From Byssothecium circinans (Eukaryota > Ascomycota > Dothideomycetes > Pleosporales > Massarinaceae): 64,000 nucleotides of DNA. The notes below the pieces were generated by a model that saw only the letters and a program-made list of their open reading frames with translations, searched no databases and was not told where the DNA came from. Of the stretch, positions 1 to 10,170 are shown piece after piece. The position numbers and the translations under genes were made by a program. How positions within the stretch are numbered: the stretch's first letter is position 1; every line of letters begins with the position of its first letter. The stretch spans positions 1,379,158-1,443,157 of the forward strand of contig ML976983.1 in NCBI GenBank assembly GCA_010015675.1. Direction: 5' to 3'.

Positions 1-237
1 AGTCAACCCTGACTCCGGAATGCTAGCGTAGAAATTGGCCTGAGCCTTACAAAGGCGCTGCTCATTGTGGAAGTAACAGTTGTTGCAGGGAATAAGCTTC
101 ACGGCAGTCTCATCAGCAGACTCGAAGCCCGCAGTACAGATCGAACATGTTAGGCCCTCGAAACCAGCTGTGTTTGGAACACATACCTCCAGTCCGTTTT
201 CTAGAAACTGTGCTTGTGTAGGTGCTGTCACACTCAT
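1..237 (-). CDS. RING-like zinc finger protein, N-terminal fragment
   Basis: The reverse strand reads open from an ATG at 237 to the window edge, giving the first 79 residues of a protein that continues outside. After about 30 residues comes CSICTAGF, about 20 residues later IPCNNCYFH, then a further Cys: the Cys/His spacing of a RING or RING-like zinc-binding fold. Known RING proteins often act as ubiquitin ligases, but the domain is incomplete here (the last ligand pairs are not visible), so function is inferred only at fold level. An intron beyond the edge cannot be excluded. The start is the only ATG in this frame, and the upstream DNA is AT-rich and non-coding. Confidence 0.55.
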   Translation of the reverse strand, partial: MSVTAPTQAQFLENGLEVCVPNTAGFEGLTCSICTAGFESADETAVKLIPCNNCYFHNEQRLCKAQANFYASIPESGLT

Positions 238-685
238 GACGTTTGTGTGAAAGTTTTTCAAAATCCTACTTAGGCACTAGCACCTTAAAGACTAACTTCA
301 CACGCCTTAGTGTACGAACTTAAGCCAGCGCACTCTAGGATATGAATAATTCTATCATACGGTACTATCTGAAGTTCTGAACAATTTTAGTGATAGTCCG
401 CGACAAGACGCTTTTCAGCCGCCATGTCGCCCAAGATGACACCTCCCCACCGGCCCTGACACAGCGAGCATAGCACCCGACCCAGTACAGCCGATGAACC
501 TGAAGAACACCCGCAGGTCTCCGGCGAGAACAAGGTCACCATTCGCTCTGTTCACATTCAGCCGTCCGGCATTTTACTAATTGGTTTGTGAGATCGGATG
601 GGGCTGAAACGCCATTCTACTTCGCCCCCACCGCGCAGGAACTCAGCCACACCTGCATGTCTCCACACTTCCTGCCGACAGTCCC
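238..685. other. intergenic region between divergent genes
   Basis: This 450-bp stretch separates the RING-like gene (leftward) from the membrane protein gene (rightward) and presumably holds both promoters. I see no convincing TATA box, repeat or RNA gene in it. Confidence 0.5.
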
Positions 686-1891
686 ATGCATCTTCAACAC
701 TCTCCTGCATCATACACGATGCCTCGAAAAGCAGCACGAAGATCATTTGATCTGCCACAGTTCCACTCAACGGCGCCGCCAACGCCGCCTGAATCTATCA
801 AGGACTTCCGAACGGACACGATCACCACACTGGTGAACGAAACTGACAAACTTCCACCACGCACGAGCAGCCTCTCATCTCCAAGCGAACGCCTGCTAGA
901 CCGGCTGCTTCGTCTTATCGGCGCAGTATGCGCTATCACTTTCGGTATCTGGGCACCGCTGTCTTACAAGCTGCAGAAAGACGGCAACAAGAGCAACGAT
1001 GCTGCACAGGATGACTTGAGGAAAGAGGTGAAAGGACTGAGGGCTGAGATGAGGCTGTTGAGTGCGCTGAAAGCCTTCGAACTATGCTCAGACGCATCCC
1101 ACAAGGAAACCGATGCCTGCAAGGATCTTGGCGCAAATGCACAGCTCCACAATCTAATGCGACAGTTCGTATCGTCTGAGGACACATCGAAAGCTTCGCC
1201 CTCTGCTCAACTTGACTCTGGCCGCCGTGAGCCATCTGCCTCATCACCCGAACAATCGACAGATCCTGAGGCGGACATTGCAACGACGACACGCGATTTA
1301 GGGCAGCCTTCGAGCGTCCTGGTCGACATAACAACTACCCCCACACAGACCAGGCAGGGTGCCAATTCGCATCGCCCCGAAACCACGCTTGGTGGATGTT
1401 CCGAAAATTGTGGCAGTGATTTCACGACTCCTACTTATCTCAGACCGCTTACGACTAGCTCCGGTTTCAAGAGCATCATGATCGGCTACATGGACGGTCT
1501 TTCCACATCGTGGTCAAGTACATACCTCGGAAATGGCGACGGTGTTGGATACAACCAGCAGGTTTTGAGTCTACCCTCTACAAACTATTCTGCACCCCGC
1601 ATTGATGCAGAAATAGCCAAACTTTGGGTCGTCGGTCCTCCGACCTGTGGCAATCTCGATGGCTCGTGTGGCGAGTGGGTGAACAAGGTGGGTATGTATG
1701 GTGTTTTGGCGTTGATGGTGTATGTTGTCTACACGCGGAACAAAATGGATACGGTGAAAGAAGGGAAGACGAGGGAGTTGGGCATGAGTGTGAGGGAGGT
1801 GGTGGGGAAGACGATTGTGTACGTCGTGCTGTGTGGATCTTGGTATATGTTCTTGAACGTGTGTGTTCTTCCAAGGACGTATCATGTTTAG
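686..1891 (+). CDS. hypothetical membrane protein, about 400 aa
   Basis: A single open frame of 401 codons; a second ATG at 719 (MPRKAARRS) is an equally good start and would remove 11 residues. I do not recognise the family. Residues 1-65 are polar, rich in Ser/Thr/Pro and probably disordered. A hydrophobic helix lies at about 71-92, followed by a charged, possibly coiled stretch at about 105-133. A long Ser/Thr-rich segment (about 165-260) precedes a short globular part with several Cys and Gly, and two more hydrophobic helices lie near 336-352 and 371-392. This suggests a membrane protein with a large Ser/Thr-rich loop. No intron is needed and the antisense frames look like shadows. Reality as a gene rests on length and composition only. 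Confidence 0.55.
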   Translation: MHLQHSPASYTMPRKAARRSFDLPQFHSTAPPTPPESIKDFRTDTITTLVNETDKLPPRTSSLSSPSERLLDRLLRLIGAVCAITFGIWAPLSYKLQKDGNKSNDAAQDDLRKEVKGLRAEMRLLSALKAFELCSDASHKETDACKDLGANAQLHNLMRQFVSSEDTSKASPSAQLDSGRREPSASSPEQSTDPEADIATTTRDLGQPSSVLVDITTTPTQTRQGANSHRPETTLGGCSENCGSDFTTPTYLRPLTTSSGFKSIMIGYMDGLSTSWSSTYLGNGDGVGYNQQVLSLPSTNYSAPRIDAEIAKLWVVGPPTCGNLDGSCGEWVNKVGMYGVLALMVYVVYTRNKMDTVKEGKTRELGMSVREVVGKTIVYVVLCGSWYMFLNVCVLPRTYHV

Positions 1892-2614
1892 AAGGCCAGG
1901 ACATCTAGTAGGGAGTGGAGAAAGGCTGGCTATTTACGCTTTCTTAGTACTTACACGAAGATGATTCTGTTGCTTATGTGTAGGCGCCAGGATATCGTGG
2001 CGGAACGGCATGTTTGCCCGGAGACGTTGAGCGGCTGTGCGTCTTTGGGTGGTATCTCTTCGGTTCAGAAATCGCATTTCAGTGGACTTGCATGATGTGG
2101 GAAGGTGACCGTCGTGCACGTCCTCTTAACCCCGTTGGTGACAAAGGGAAAATTTCCGAGAGCACTAAGTCAGGGGACGTTACAGCTTGGTATGGGATGG
2201 AATGATGAGCCTGGGTCGTTTGTGTAAGTCTTGGCATTGGCTACATGGGCTGTGACGGTCGAGTTTACATATATCTGGTTGCAGTAGCCAGTACGAGCAC
2301 TAAGCGGGCGGTTGATGGCGCCATACGAGGTTGTCGAGGTTGTCGAGGTTGTCAAGGTCTTGAAAGCGAGCGAAACTTTCGAATTGAATCGACGGGAAAC
2401 AGTATAATACTCGAGGCAGACGACTTTCCTCTCGCCTAGGCTAAACAGTCGTATGAAATCTCATTTTCGCAGAACTTTTCGTGTTCTGTACCTGACGACT
2501 ACATCTTGCCATAAACTGCAGCGCAAAAAGGCAGCTCTCACTTTTCATCCCCTTTGGTCAGTCCACTTCACGATATCCATCTCGTACAGGGCTCTGCAAT
2601 GTATCGCGGCAAGG
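1892..2614. other. intergenic, no gene seen
   Basis: No coding signal stands out. The only local structure is a 9-bp motif (ggttgtcga) repeated about three times near 2330-2356. Confidence 0.4.
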
Positions 2615-2833
2615 CTAGCAGATGTCGATGATCTGCGTCACCATTGGCCATGGCTGAGCTTCTCTTCCACAGCAGCCGCAAGGGTGGCCTTTGGTTGCTT
2701 GGTGGAGGTACCACGCTCCAATTAGGATGTAGTAGTGATCAACGAGCTTTCTCAATACGAAAGGCACGTCCGCTCCGTCGACGGCCCATATTGAGTCGTT
2801 CAATCTCGGACATCCATCTATCATGGCACCCAC
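2615..2833 (-). pseudogene. possible HET-type C-terminal relic
   Basis: A short reverse-strand frame contains the string VPFVLRKLVDHYYILIGAWY. This resembles the end of many fungal HET-domain proteins, where a 'vP.vLR ... Y.lVGecYvhG' pattern precedes the C-terminus. There is no attached HET core, no clear start, and the piece is only 72 codons, so at best it is a decayed fragment. It lies 280 bp from an AT-rich block, which fits an old, mutated repeat environment. The family call is tentative. Confidence 0.3.
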
Positions 2834-3109
2834 TGAAAGTCTAGTTATAGACTGCTGTTGGCCATCGAAAACTTTTAGAGCATTCAGCTCGAAGGCTTGA
2901 CGAAGCGTCCCTTGGGAAGGATCGTCTGTTTTACAGTTGGTACATTAGACGTGTATGCGATAGTCGCCCTCAGTTGAGCATCTGGAAAACTGGAGGAACC
3001 CGAAGGCAGCTGGGATTTTCTTAAGCGGATCGGATGGATCGCAATATTCCTCAGCAAAAGGGCTCCCGAGCACAACCTCAGGGACTTGGTGGGTAGCCTT
3101 TTCCCTTTT

Positions 3110-3660
3110 CATAGTCCCATAGCTAATCTCTTTAAACTAGGTAATATCTTTAGAGTAGTGCGTGCGTATCCCTTAGAGTTTAGAGATATTGTTAAGGTAG
3201 TGCGCTTATACTCTTAGTACGTAAGGGAGGTAAGTAGAGGTAGCGTAATGAGGACTTAGATATAACATTCAGCCTTCTACTACATGATACTCTGTTAAGA
3301 TAAAGAGATACTATTAGCGTGTGAGAGAAAACCTGCCTTCATAAGGTCAAGCCTATGCGTAATAGGAGGCTCAAGTAAAGGCTTAAATATGTATGTTATA
3401 AGTAGAGTAGAGGAGAGAAGGTTTATGTTATTACTGTTAGCGAGAAACCCTAGTCTTACGCTCGTTCTTGCTTATATTTTTAGCTGCATTAACGTTAGTT
3501 GGAACATTATAATGAAGGTGGAAGTAAGTACTCACGTATGCTAAAATTATCTATCCTTGCAATAAGCTGCGTCTGGAATTAGTCTATGCAACATTGTCTA
3601 ATAATTTGATCTTTAAATAATTACCGGTATTTCGCAACCGATACGCCTGAATCCACAAGA
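3110..3660. other. AT-rich, RIP-like block
   Basis: The composition drops sharply to AT-rich DNA dense in TA steps (tagag, ttaag, tatg patterns), without any open frame of note. This is the usual look of repeats mutated by RIP in ascomycetes. No terminal repeats or recognisable transposon protein remain. The block abuts the 3' end of the pectate lyase gene. Confidence 0.5.
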
Positions 3661-3683
3661 AATACATACATATTCCAAAGACC

Positions 3684-4894
3684 CTAGATCTTCCCCAGCC
3701 CCACGCCAGCCTTGACAAGGCTTTCCACCTCCTTCAACGGCGTGAGCTTGACCTCATACGGTGCCTTTGTAAAATTGCCAGTTCGCGTAATATTAATCGT
3801 CGCAGTGCCCCAATCATTCTCTGTATCACACGTTAGCCTACGTGACATACCAAATCCACGTCGCCATTACCAACTCCAAACAGAAAAGGGAGGGAAAAAA
3901 AACTCACCAGCGCCCAAATTCGCGAACCCGTCCAACTCATAGTCCCCATCCGGACTCGTATTCGGACTATCCTCAGGAATGACCAAACCATACGTACTCA
4001 GCGCCTCCCTCGTCTTTCCCCTGAACACATTGCCCTCGACCAGAACCTGGTTATCGCTGCGACTGTGAATGGCCTGGTAGAGATAATCCTCGTACAAATT
4101 GTTGAAAACATGCTGGTGCCCGAAGCGGCCTGCCGGACCGCGGGTGCCTTCGTTGCGCCAGTAGTTGTGACTATTCCGCGTGAGTTTCCGTCAGTTCAAG
4201 GCCTCATCTCTTTCAAGGAGTGTAAAAGGCAGGGTATAGGACGGGAAATGTGAAAGGTGAAAAAGAGAGGAGGAGGGGGGGCGCTTACCTGATAAGTAAT
4301 ATGCAAATGCCCCTGATCAACATCCCTCGCCGTATCACCATTCCCCACCAACGACCCTTTCCAATGATCATGAAAATAATTCCAAGAAACAGTGATCCAA
4401 TCACTCCCCCTCACAACATCGCACTGTCCGTCGTACAAATCCGGACCGCCATCGATCCGGCTCTCAAACTCGTTATGGTCGATCCACACCCTCGTGCTGT
4501 TCTGAATCGTGATCCCATTATTCCCTGTGATGAACTTGATGCCGAGACTCCGCACCACGACGTTACTGACGCTGTCGATGCTGATGCCCGCGCCCGTGAT
4601 GGTCGTGGTGGACCCGCTGCCGAGGAGCGATTTGTTGGAGCCGACTCTTAGACGCCCTGTGAGGTTGAAGGTTACGGGTGCGAGGATAATGGTGGTGGGT
4701 TTGTCGCCGGTTACGGCGGCGATGAGTTCGCTGGGTGTGTTGACTTGGATTGTGGCGCCGTTGGCGCCGCCGGTTGTGGTGCCTAGGGGATTATCTTTTG
4801 CGAAGCCGACCAAGGAGAAGTCTGGGGCTGTGTTGTATGTAGAAGGGGTGGCGGATGTGATGAGGATTGGGGCCGTTAGGACGGCTATTTTCAT
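3684..4894 (-). CDS. secreted pectate lyase, PL1 family
   Basis: Exons 4289-4894, about 3908-4169 and 3684-3820 give about 334 aa. The product would cleave de-esterified pectin by beta-elimination outside the cell. A short signal peptide (about residues 1-17) precedes a right-handed beta-helix. Family marks are VWIDHNEFESR in exon 1 and TRGPAGRFGH in exon 2; the latter holds the R-x-P-x-x-R catalytic arginine motif. Intron 2 (GTGAGT donor, CAG acceptor at 3821) joins perfectly in frame. Intron 1 does not: the donor at 4288 is in phase 0, but the only good AG (4171-4172) leaves one extra base (4170) before the codons for HNYWRNEG. The gene may carry a 1-bp insertion, or the sequence may hold an error. 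A TATA box lies about 95 bp upstream. A second PL1 gene is at 46-47 kb. Confidence 0.85.
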
Positions 4895-4986
4895 GCTGCT
4901 GAACTTCCTCGTGGGTGCTGTGGGTGGGGTTGCTGGGCAGACGATTTACGTCTGCATCCTCGATGCATTCAGGAAGCGATTCCCTA

Positions 4987-4994
4987 CTTTTATA
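4987..4994 (-). promoter_or_regulatory. TATA box of the first pectate lyase gene
   Basis: Reverse strand TATAAAAG, about 95 bp upstream of the pectate lyase ATG at 4894. Position and sequence fit a core promoter of a strongly inducible secreted enzyme; the role is inferred. Confidence 0.45.
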
Positions 4995-4999
4995 TTGCC

Positions 5000-6367
5000 T
5001 AACCGTGACAAACATCCCCTTCACCATTTCCGGTGGCTGCCGCATCATACCCCCAAAACCCTGCCTTGGGAGCCTAGCGTGGTTTTGTCACCTTTTACCA
5101 AGTTTTGATTTACTGACTACCCTTGCGTTATTCACAGATTTTTCTTGAAAAGATCTAAATTGCGAATCAGAAGGGTTACATTGCTACCACTAAGCCTACT
5201 CTGGGGAGAATTAGAGTAATCTTCTTGGTTAAAACCCTAATCAAAGGAACACGCTAGGCACAGCAGGCACGATCGGTTATTCGAAATGTCATGCTAAATG
5301 ACGAAAGGACAAAGGTAAAGAGAGATACGAAGATCAGTAACATAATGACGAAGTGGCAGGTTAGTGATAATGAAGATAAGTGGTGGAACAATCAGACCCT
5401 GGATGTGTTTAAATGAGATCGGCACGCATTAGCGTGCGCTTTTCGTGGGGAAATGCAGGTCATTCCCATTGTGAGCGACATCCTGCAGGGAGCAACATCG
5501 GGGTAGGACACCAAAAAGTCGGCACTGGGGATGTGCGATGTGGATAAAAGTGTAGATTATTTGTTTGTGTGGGGTTGATATAGGTGTAGCTGCCGGAAGG
5601 CGTATGTGAGTAAATTCGGTGGCCCATCCGTATTAAGCGTACAAGCTGTGACGTCCGTAATGCTCCAACTATGACTTGTAATGTCAGCGGGAAAGCCTTC
5701 TCCAGGATCCCCAGCACGCGAAACAGCCACAAGAATCGACTCTCAAGCCCTTCTCTTCTATCGTTTATCTTGTTGTGTTTAATAGTCACAACCTACTCCG
5801 ACCACAAGTCTCACCCCATACCCCACCCTCTGCACCGCAAGCCATCCTTCTCTCCTAATTTACATAAACCATTACCATCGCTAGCATTTCCTGCTCAACG
5901 TAGTCATCATGGGTAGACAGCGGCATAACCGTGGATCTCAAAGCACCGCCTTAACCGCTCTAGATCGCGTCTGGGACCTTCCTGAGTATTTTCAGCCCAT
6001 TGCGTCTTGTAATGATATTCGCCGTTAAGCTACCACTTGATCCTTGAAATGCGACGATCGAAGTCGACAACAAGCCCCAGCTCACGTTTTTCGTGGTGAA
6101 AGTTATCTTCGAGGCTCGTCATCATCCTCCAAGTATCTTCAAGGGGGATAGCGTGCAGTGGCGTTCATGTTGTGTCGGCTATCGCGAAAGTGGGAGCTAA
6201 ATTCGCAACGGGATGGACGCCATTGTTATGAATTGCTGCAGAGAAGGCATCCTAGGGTTGACGTGTTGGATGGACGTGTTGATGTTCGGACGCGCTAAGG
6301 TTTAGACGCATCGGTCCAAGCACAACGCTAGGGAGATGGTACATAACGGACCAAATGAGACGCGCGT
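5000..6367. other. intergenic; no secure gene
   Basis: Only short frames occur. One at 5909-6028 (plus) encodes 39 residues including ALDRVWDLPEYF, faintly like the start of a fungal F-box protein, but it ends at a stop and nothing supports an extension. I treat the region as non-coding or relic DNA. Confidence 0.4.
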
Positions 6368-7590
6368 TCAAGTATTGAGAAGATCGTTGACTGCCATCAC
6401 CTTGCTGACCTTCGGCTTCACCGGCCTAAGCCCCATCATCTCCCTCTCCCTTCTCTCCAACGGCGTCTGCCCCTTCCCTTTGACCTTTTTGACCACTTTG
6501 TTCACTTCTTTAGCCTCATCCTCCTCTGCCTTTTTCCCTTTCCAGCTCTTCCTGACTGGCTTCTGCAACTCTGCATACTTGAACAGCTTCCCTAGTGCAG
6601 GGCTAGGTGCCCGCTCGCCTTCCTCTTTCCCCTCCTGTATGATGTGCTCTTCGTATTGTCGCGAGACTTGCAATAGTTCGGGAAGAATACTCTGCAATGC
6701 GCGCTCCTTCATGACCGCGTTCCAGGCGTCGTGCCCCATGGCATACTCTTGTGCTGGCAGGGTGGAGATGAAGTACTTTGCGGCGTTGTGGAGTTTGGAG
6801 ATTAGACCTTCGCCCGCGTGGTACTCCTTGTCTTGCTCAGCGGTTGAGAACTGGAGGAACATTATTGCTACGCCCAATGCTTCAAGACCTGCACGAATGT
6901 TAGCTGACAGTGCAGAATTAGCACCAATGGTCGGTGAATGAAAGTCGTACACTTAGAGGGCAAATGTGCAGGTTCGACATAGGGAACATCGTTTGGCCAC
7001 CACGGCGGCCCGCGGTCGTTAGGCACAGGTTTATTATCCAGGAGCTTGAAATCCCAGCTGTACTGCTTGAGCTTATGGTACGGACCATAGTTTCTTAGCC
7101 GGGTCGGTTCCAGTACCTTCACCCACTCGGTGATGATCCTCCGCAAAGCGTTGATGCCCACTTCCCCTAATCTTATGTAGTAAAATTTCTTCATCCCATC
7201 AACATCTCCAATCCTGAATTCGTGACTCGCCATCTTTTTCTCCGGTCGAGGTCTCTTCGGCGGCGGTTCCAAGGCTGCTGGCTCTGGGCATTCTCTCTTT
7301 TTCACTGTCGTCCATCCAGTGCCCTTCATAAACGCGGTTCCCGCCTCGGTCTTTGTCGGGGACTTGAGTTCAGACTTGGCCTCATACTTTGTCGGAGACT
7401 TGGCCTCTGGCTTGATTTCTGATTGCACTGTTGGCGAGGGCGATAAACTTGGGGATGGTGGTCGACCTTGGAATGATGCTTCGAAACCCGGTGGGAAAAA
7501 ATGCTCAAAGCCCGGTAAGGCTTTGAGAACAAGTTGGCCATTGACGAAGAAGACGGAGCCCACGGGCTTCTCACTATCGTGAGTGAGCAT
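6368..7590 (-). CDS. DUF2841 / YDR124W-like helical-bundle protein
   Basis: Two exons: 6951-7590 and about 6368-6888, giving about 386 aa. The donor GTACGA at 6950 and acceptor TGCAG, with a CTAAC branch site 10 nt before it, keep the frame. A second acceptor at 6904 is also possible. The N-terminal 130 residues are low-complexity, with Lys/Ser/Pro/Glu repeats (KSPTK, KSELKSPTK) and a basic PPKRPRPEKK nuclear-localisation-like patch. A conserved core follows (FYYIRLGEVGINALRRII, then PPWWPNDVPYVEPAHL). This WWP...Y.EPAHL pattern is what I recall for the fungal DUF2841 family (YDR124W-like; the Aspergillus hrmA-associated cluster protein belongs to it). The C-terminus is again Lys-rich. A nuclear or regulatory role is inference from the basic tails. 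Confidence 0.6.
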
Positions 7591-8338
7591 TGATGAAGCC
7601 GAGGCCGGTTATCAATATAGCGGGGTAGTGGATGCGGCTAGCGAAAGAGGCGCCGCGGAGGCACAACAGCACCAGCAAAGTAACACCCTAAAGACACGTC
7701 GTGTATCAGCGCCACTTCAAATGTTCCAGAGCCACTTGGAAAGGAAGAATTGATTAAGTATTAGACGATAAAAAGAGAGATATCAAGGAAAATAACGGCG
7801 ACGATGGAGAAAAGTCTGAATGGCTGCTGCATGGGACAGGCGGGCCGCTGTACGCTAGACTGGAAAAGGCATCTACTGAGCGCCTACGTCGCGCTAAAAC
7901 TGCTTTGAGGTGTTCTGTCGTCGGATTGGGTGCGAGCTTGCGCGATTCTAGATGCGTTTACGTTATTTGGGTGCAAGAGCCGATGCAGCTCGCTGTTGGG
8001 GGCGCTGACGCTGCGTTGTTGTCTGCTCAGACCACATCGCCTTTCTGCTCCACATGAAGATGAAGATACGCGCCGAGAGGCGGCAGAGGATGGCGGGAGT
8101 GAGGATGCCATTGTGGAAGGAGGAAATGTCGGAGGAAATGCGAAAGAGGAATTGAGATAGCGTCCAGCGTTTGTTGGGCAATAGCCGCCGCTAGTTTGAT
8201 TATGTCACGCACACGCCATCACGTGCGATGCCACTGCCACGTTTCCTGACCATCGCGAGTTAGATGGAGGGCCATGAGGGCCAAGTTTGTAGCGGTTATT
8301 ACTAATATCTAGATTCACACGGGTTGAATTCTCCAGGC
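7591..8338. other. intergenic, no gene seen
   Basis: Several short overlapping frames on both strands near 7880-8210 lack any recognisable family and look like chance frames in GC-balanced DNA. Confidence 0.4.
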
Positions 8339-8400
8339 CTGTGCTTTTCACATGCTCGCTGTGCTTTTCACATGCTCGCTGTGCTTTTCACATGCTCGCT
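8339..8400. repeat. tandem repeat, three copies of 20 bp
   Basis: Three identical, head-to-tail 20-bp units (each containing gtgcttttcacatgctcg) fill 8339-8398. Perfect identity suggests a recent expansion. The array sits about 65 bp upstream of the ATG of the decayed gene at 8466. Confidence 0.9.
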
Positions 8401-8465
8401 TGGTTAAGGTTGCATCGTATGAATTTGAGCCTTACTGTTTCTCTCACCCATCTTCCTTCTTCATC

Positions 8466-9190
8466 ATGGCTTCCCCTTTCGATATGAAGAATCCTTCGGC
8501 TATCCCCATCCCTGGGGATAGCTGCTTCAAGAACCTGTGGCCCCTTCCTCCAGCGACCAAGGAAGAACTCCTAGAGCTTTAGCGGAGGCTCCGCGATATA
8601 TCCTGCGAACCCAACGACATTAAGCTGCTCAGATGGATGGATCTGGTGATAGAGCCGAAGTACTACGAAAAAGGAGACGACAGTCTCCTTCGCAACTACT
8701 GGATCTCACAAACTAAGTACTACGAAGAATACTATCAGGCTGAAGACCGGCTCTGTTCCTAGTTGTCGGTTTGAAGAACCTAGGGTCCTTTTTCGTGCTA
8801 TGGTCTTGACGAACCATGAGACTTTCATTATCAAGGTCGATAGTAGGGGTCCGGCGCCGCAGGCTTCGAGTGCTGCTCCACCACACACTCAACTGCCTGA
8901 GAGTAATATGAACACTCAGCACCCAATGCCTACTTCACTCGGTCCTTCATGGACGAGTCAAAGCAATTAAAATCCTCGACAGCCAGCACCATCGCAGTAC
9001 ACGCCGCAAGCAAGCCAGGATAACTTAAGTCCTCCACAGCCAGCATCTGCTATAAGCTCTAACAGCACGTCCAATTCGCGTCCAGGAAATTCCAACAGCC
9101 AATTCCAACATGGGGCTGAAGAATTCAAATCCCAATCCGGAACCTGGGCCCGACACTGCCGATTTCCCTCCGACCTCGGCCCCCACTGAC
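8466..9190 (+). pseudogene. decayed gene of unknown family, copy 1
   Basis: From ATG 8466 the frame reads MASPFDMKNPSAIPIPGD and on to ...KEELLEL, meets TAG at 8580-8582, then continues in the same frame for another 59 codons (RRLRDIS ... LLRWMDLV ... KYYEEYYQAEDR) to TAG at 8760-8762. Further downstream, frames rich in Pro, Gln and Ser (about 8960-9190) look like the remains of a low-complexity tail. A second, more damaged copy near 15.8-16.1 kb has TGG (Trp) where this copy has the first TAG. So the stop here is best explained as a G-to-A mutation. I do not recognise the family. Several frameshifts and stops follow 8760. Confidence 0.55.
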
Positions 9191-10170
9191 CGGCCCAACT
9201 TCCATTAATATACCATTAGCATCCATTCTCCATAATGGAGAGAAAAGACCACCGTGTACCACCGTCAATATTTTAGGCCACATGAGTTCGTTCCCTATCA
9301 ATGCACCATCTGCATTTGCACCTGTCATCGGAGGCACGACTCAGCCATCGCAGCCTGCCAAATGGACAGATACTTTGGATAGGCTCGAGATAGCGTATAG
9401 TAGCTAGAACACTGGTTCTTCCTCCCACGATTTCGGGAACCTTTTCTGTTCTCTTGGGTATTGATAGCGAGAGTTCAAAGACCGTGCCTGCTGAACCTAG
9501 CTTATGAGGCCAGGCGCGCCAGGTGGTAGAGTTCTTTTAGCCACTGCGAGGTGACATCTGGAACTGTTACGCTGGGGTTGGGAATAGGGAAGATAGATTG
9601 GTGGGTTTTGTGTTGGCTGCATTGATGGGGTTGCGAAAATGGTGAGCCTGTAGTGTGGCCTGGATATATGATGGGAGGTGTAATTTATTCTCTGAAATAG
9701 GACAGTGAAGCCACTGCGACGAAGGCTGCGACTTCTTCCGGACTACTCACATGTCACCGACGCTCTGGAGTGAATGTAAAGACCACGTGATTTGTTAATC
9801 CGAAAGAGGAAAGTGCCGAGGCAAAGGCCCCTGAAGCTGGAGCGTCGGACAATACGGAGTGGCGACGAGGCGTCCGGTGCATCGTACTGAAACAGCCGCT
9901 TGTGATTGTGGGTATTTGTACTTTGGATTGTTTCTCTGGCGTGAGATAACGATCCCTTTTCGCAAGTGTTTGCTCCTTCGCCTCTTCTTCGCGGGATCGA
10001 ACGCCGTCGCGACTCGAAAAATTCCAACTCCCCACTCGTCTGGCTTACTACTCTCATAAAGTCTCATATTTAATTGTCCAAAAAGATCAATCCCTCAATC
10101 CCTCTCCGCCATACCGCCAATCCTACAAAAGCCCGTCCGCTCCTCGTCGCCATCGAGCTCAGTCGTCTCG
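9191..10170. other. intergenic, upstream of the monooxygenase gene
   Basis: No supported gene. Overlapping reverse-strand frames at 9743-10067 share no family features and overlap each other in three frames, as expected of chance open frames. The last 200 bp presumably hold the monooxygenase promoter; no clear TATA box. Confidence 0.4.

Noticed and set aside
4250..5108. Plus-strand frames of 133 and 199 codons
   Set aside because: They run antisense to the pectate lyase exon, which has clear family motifs.
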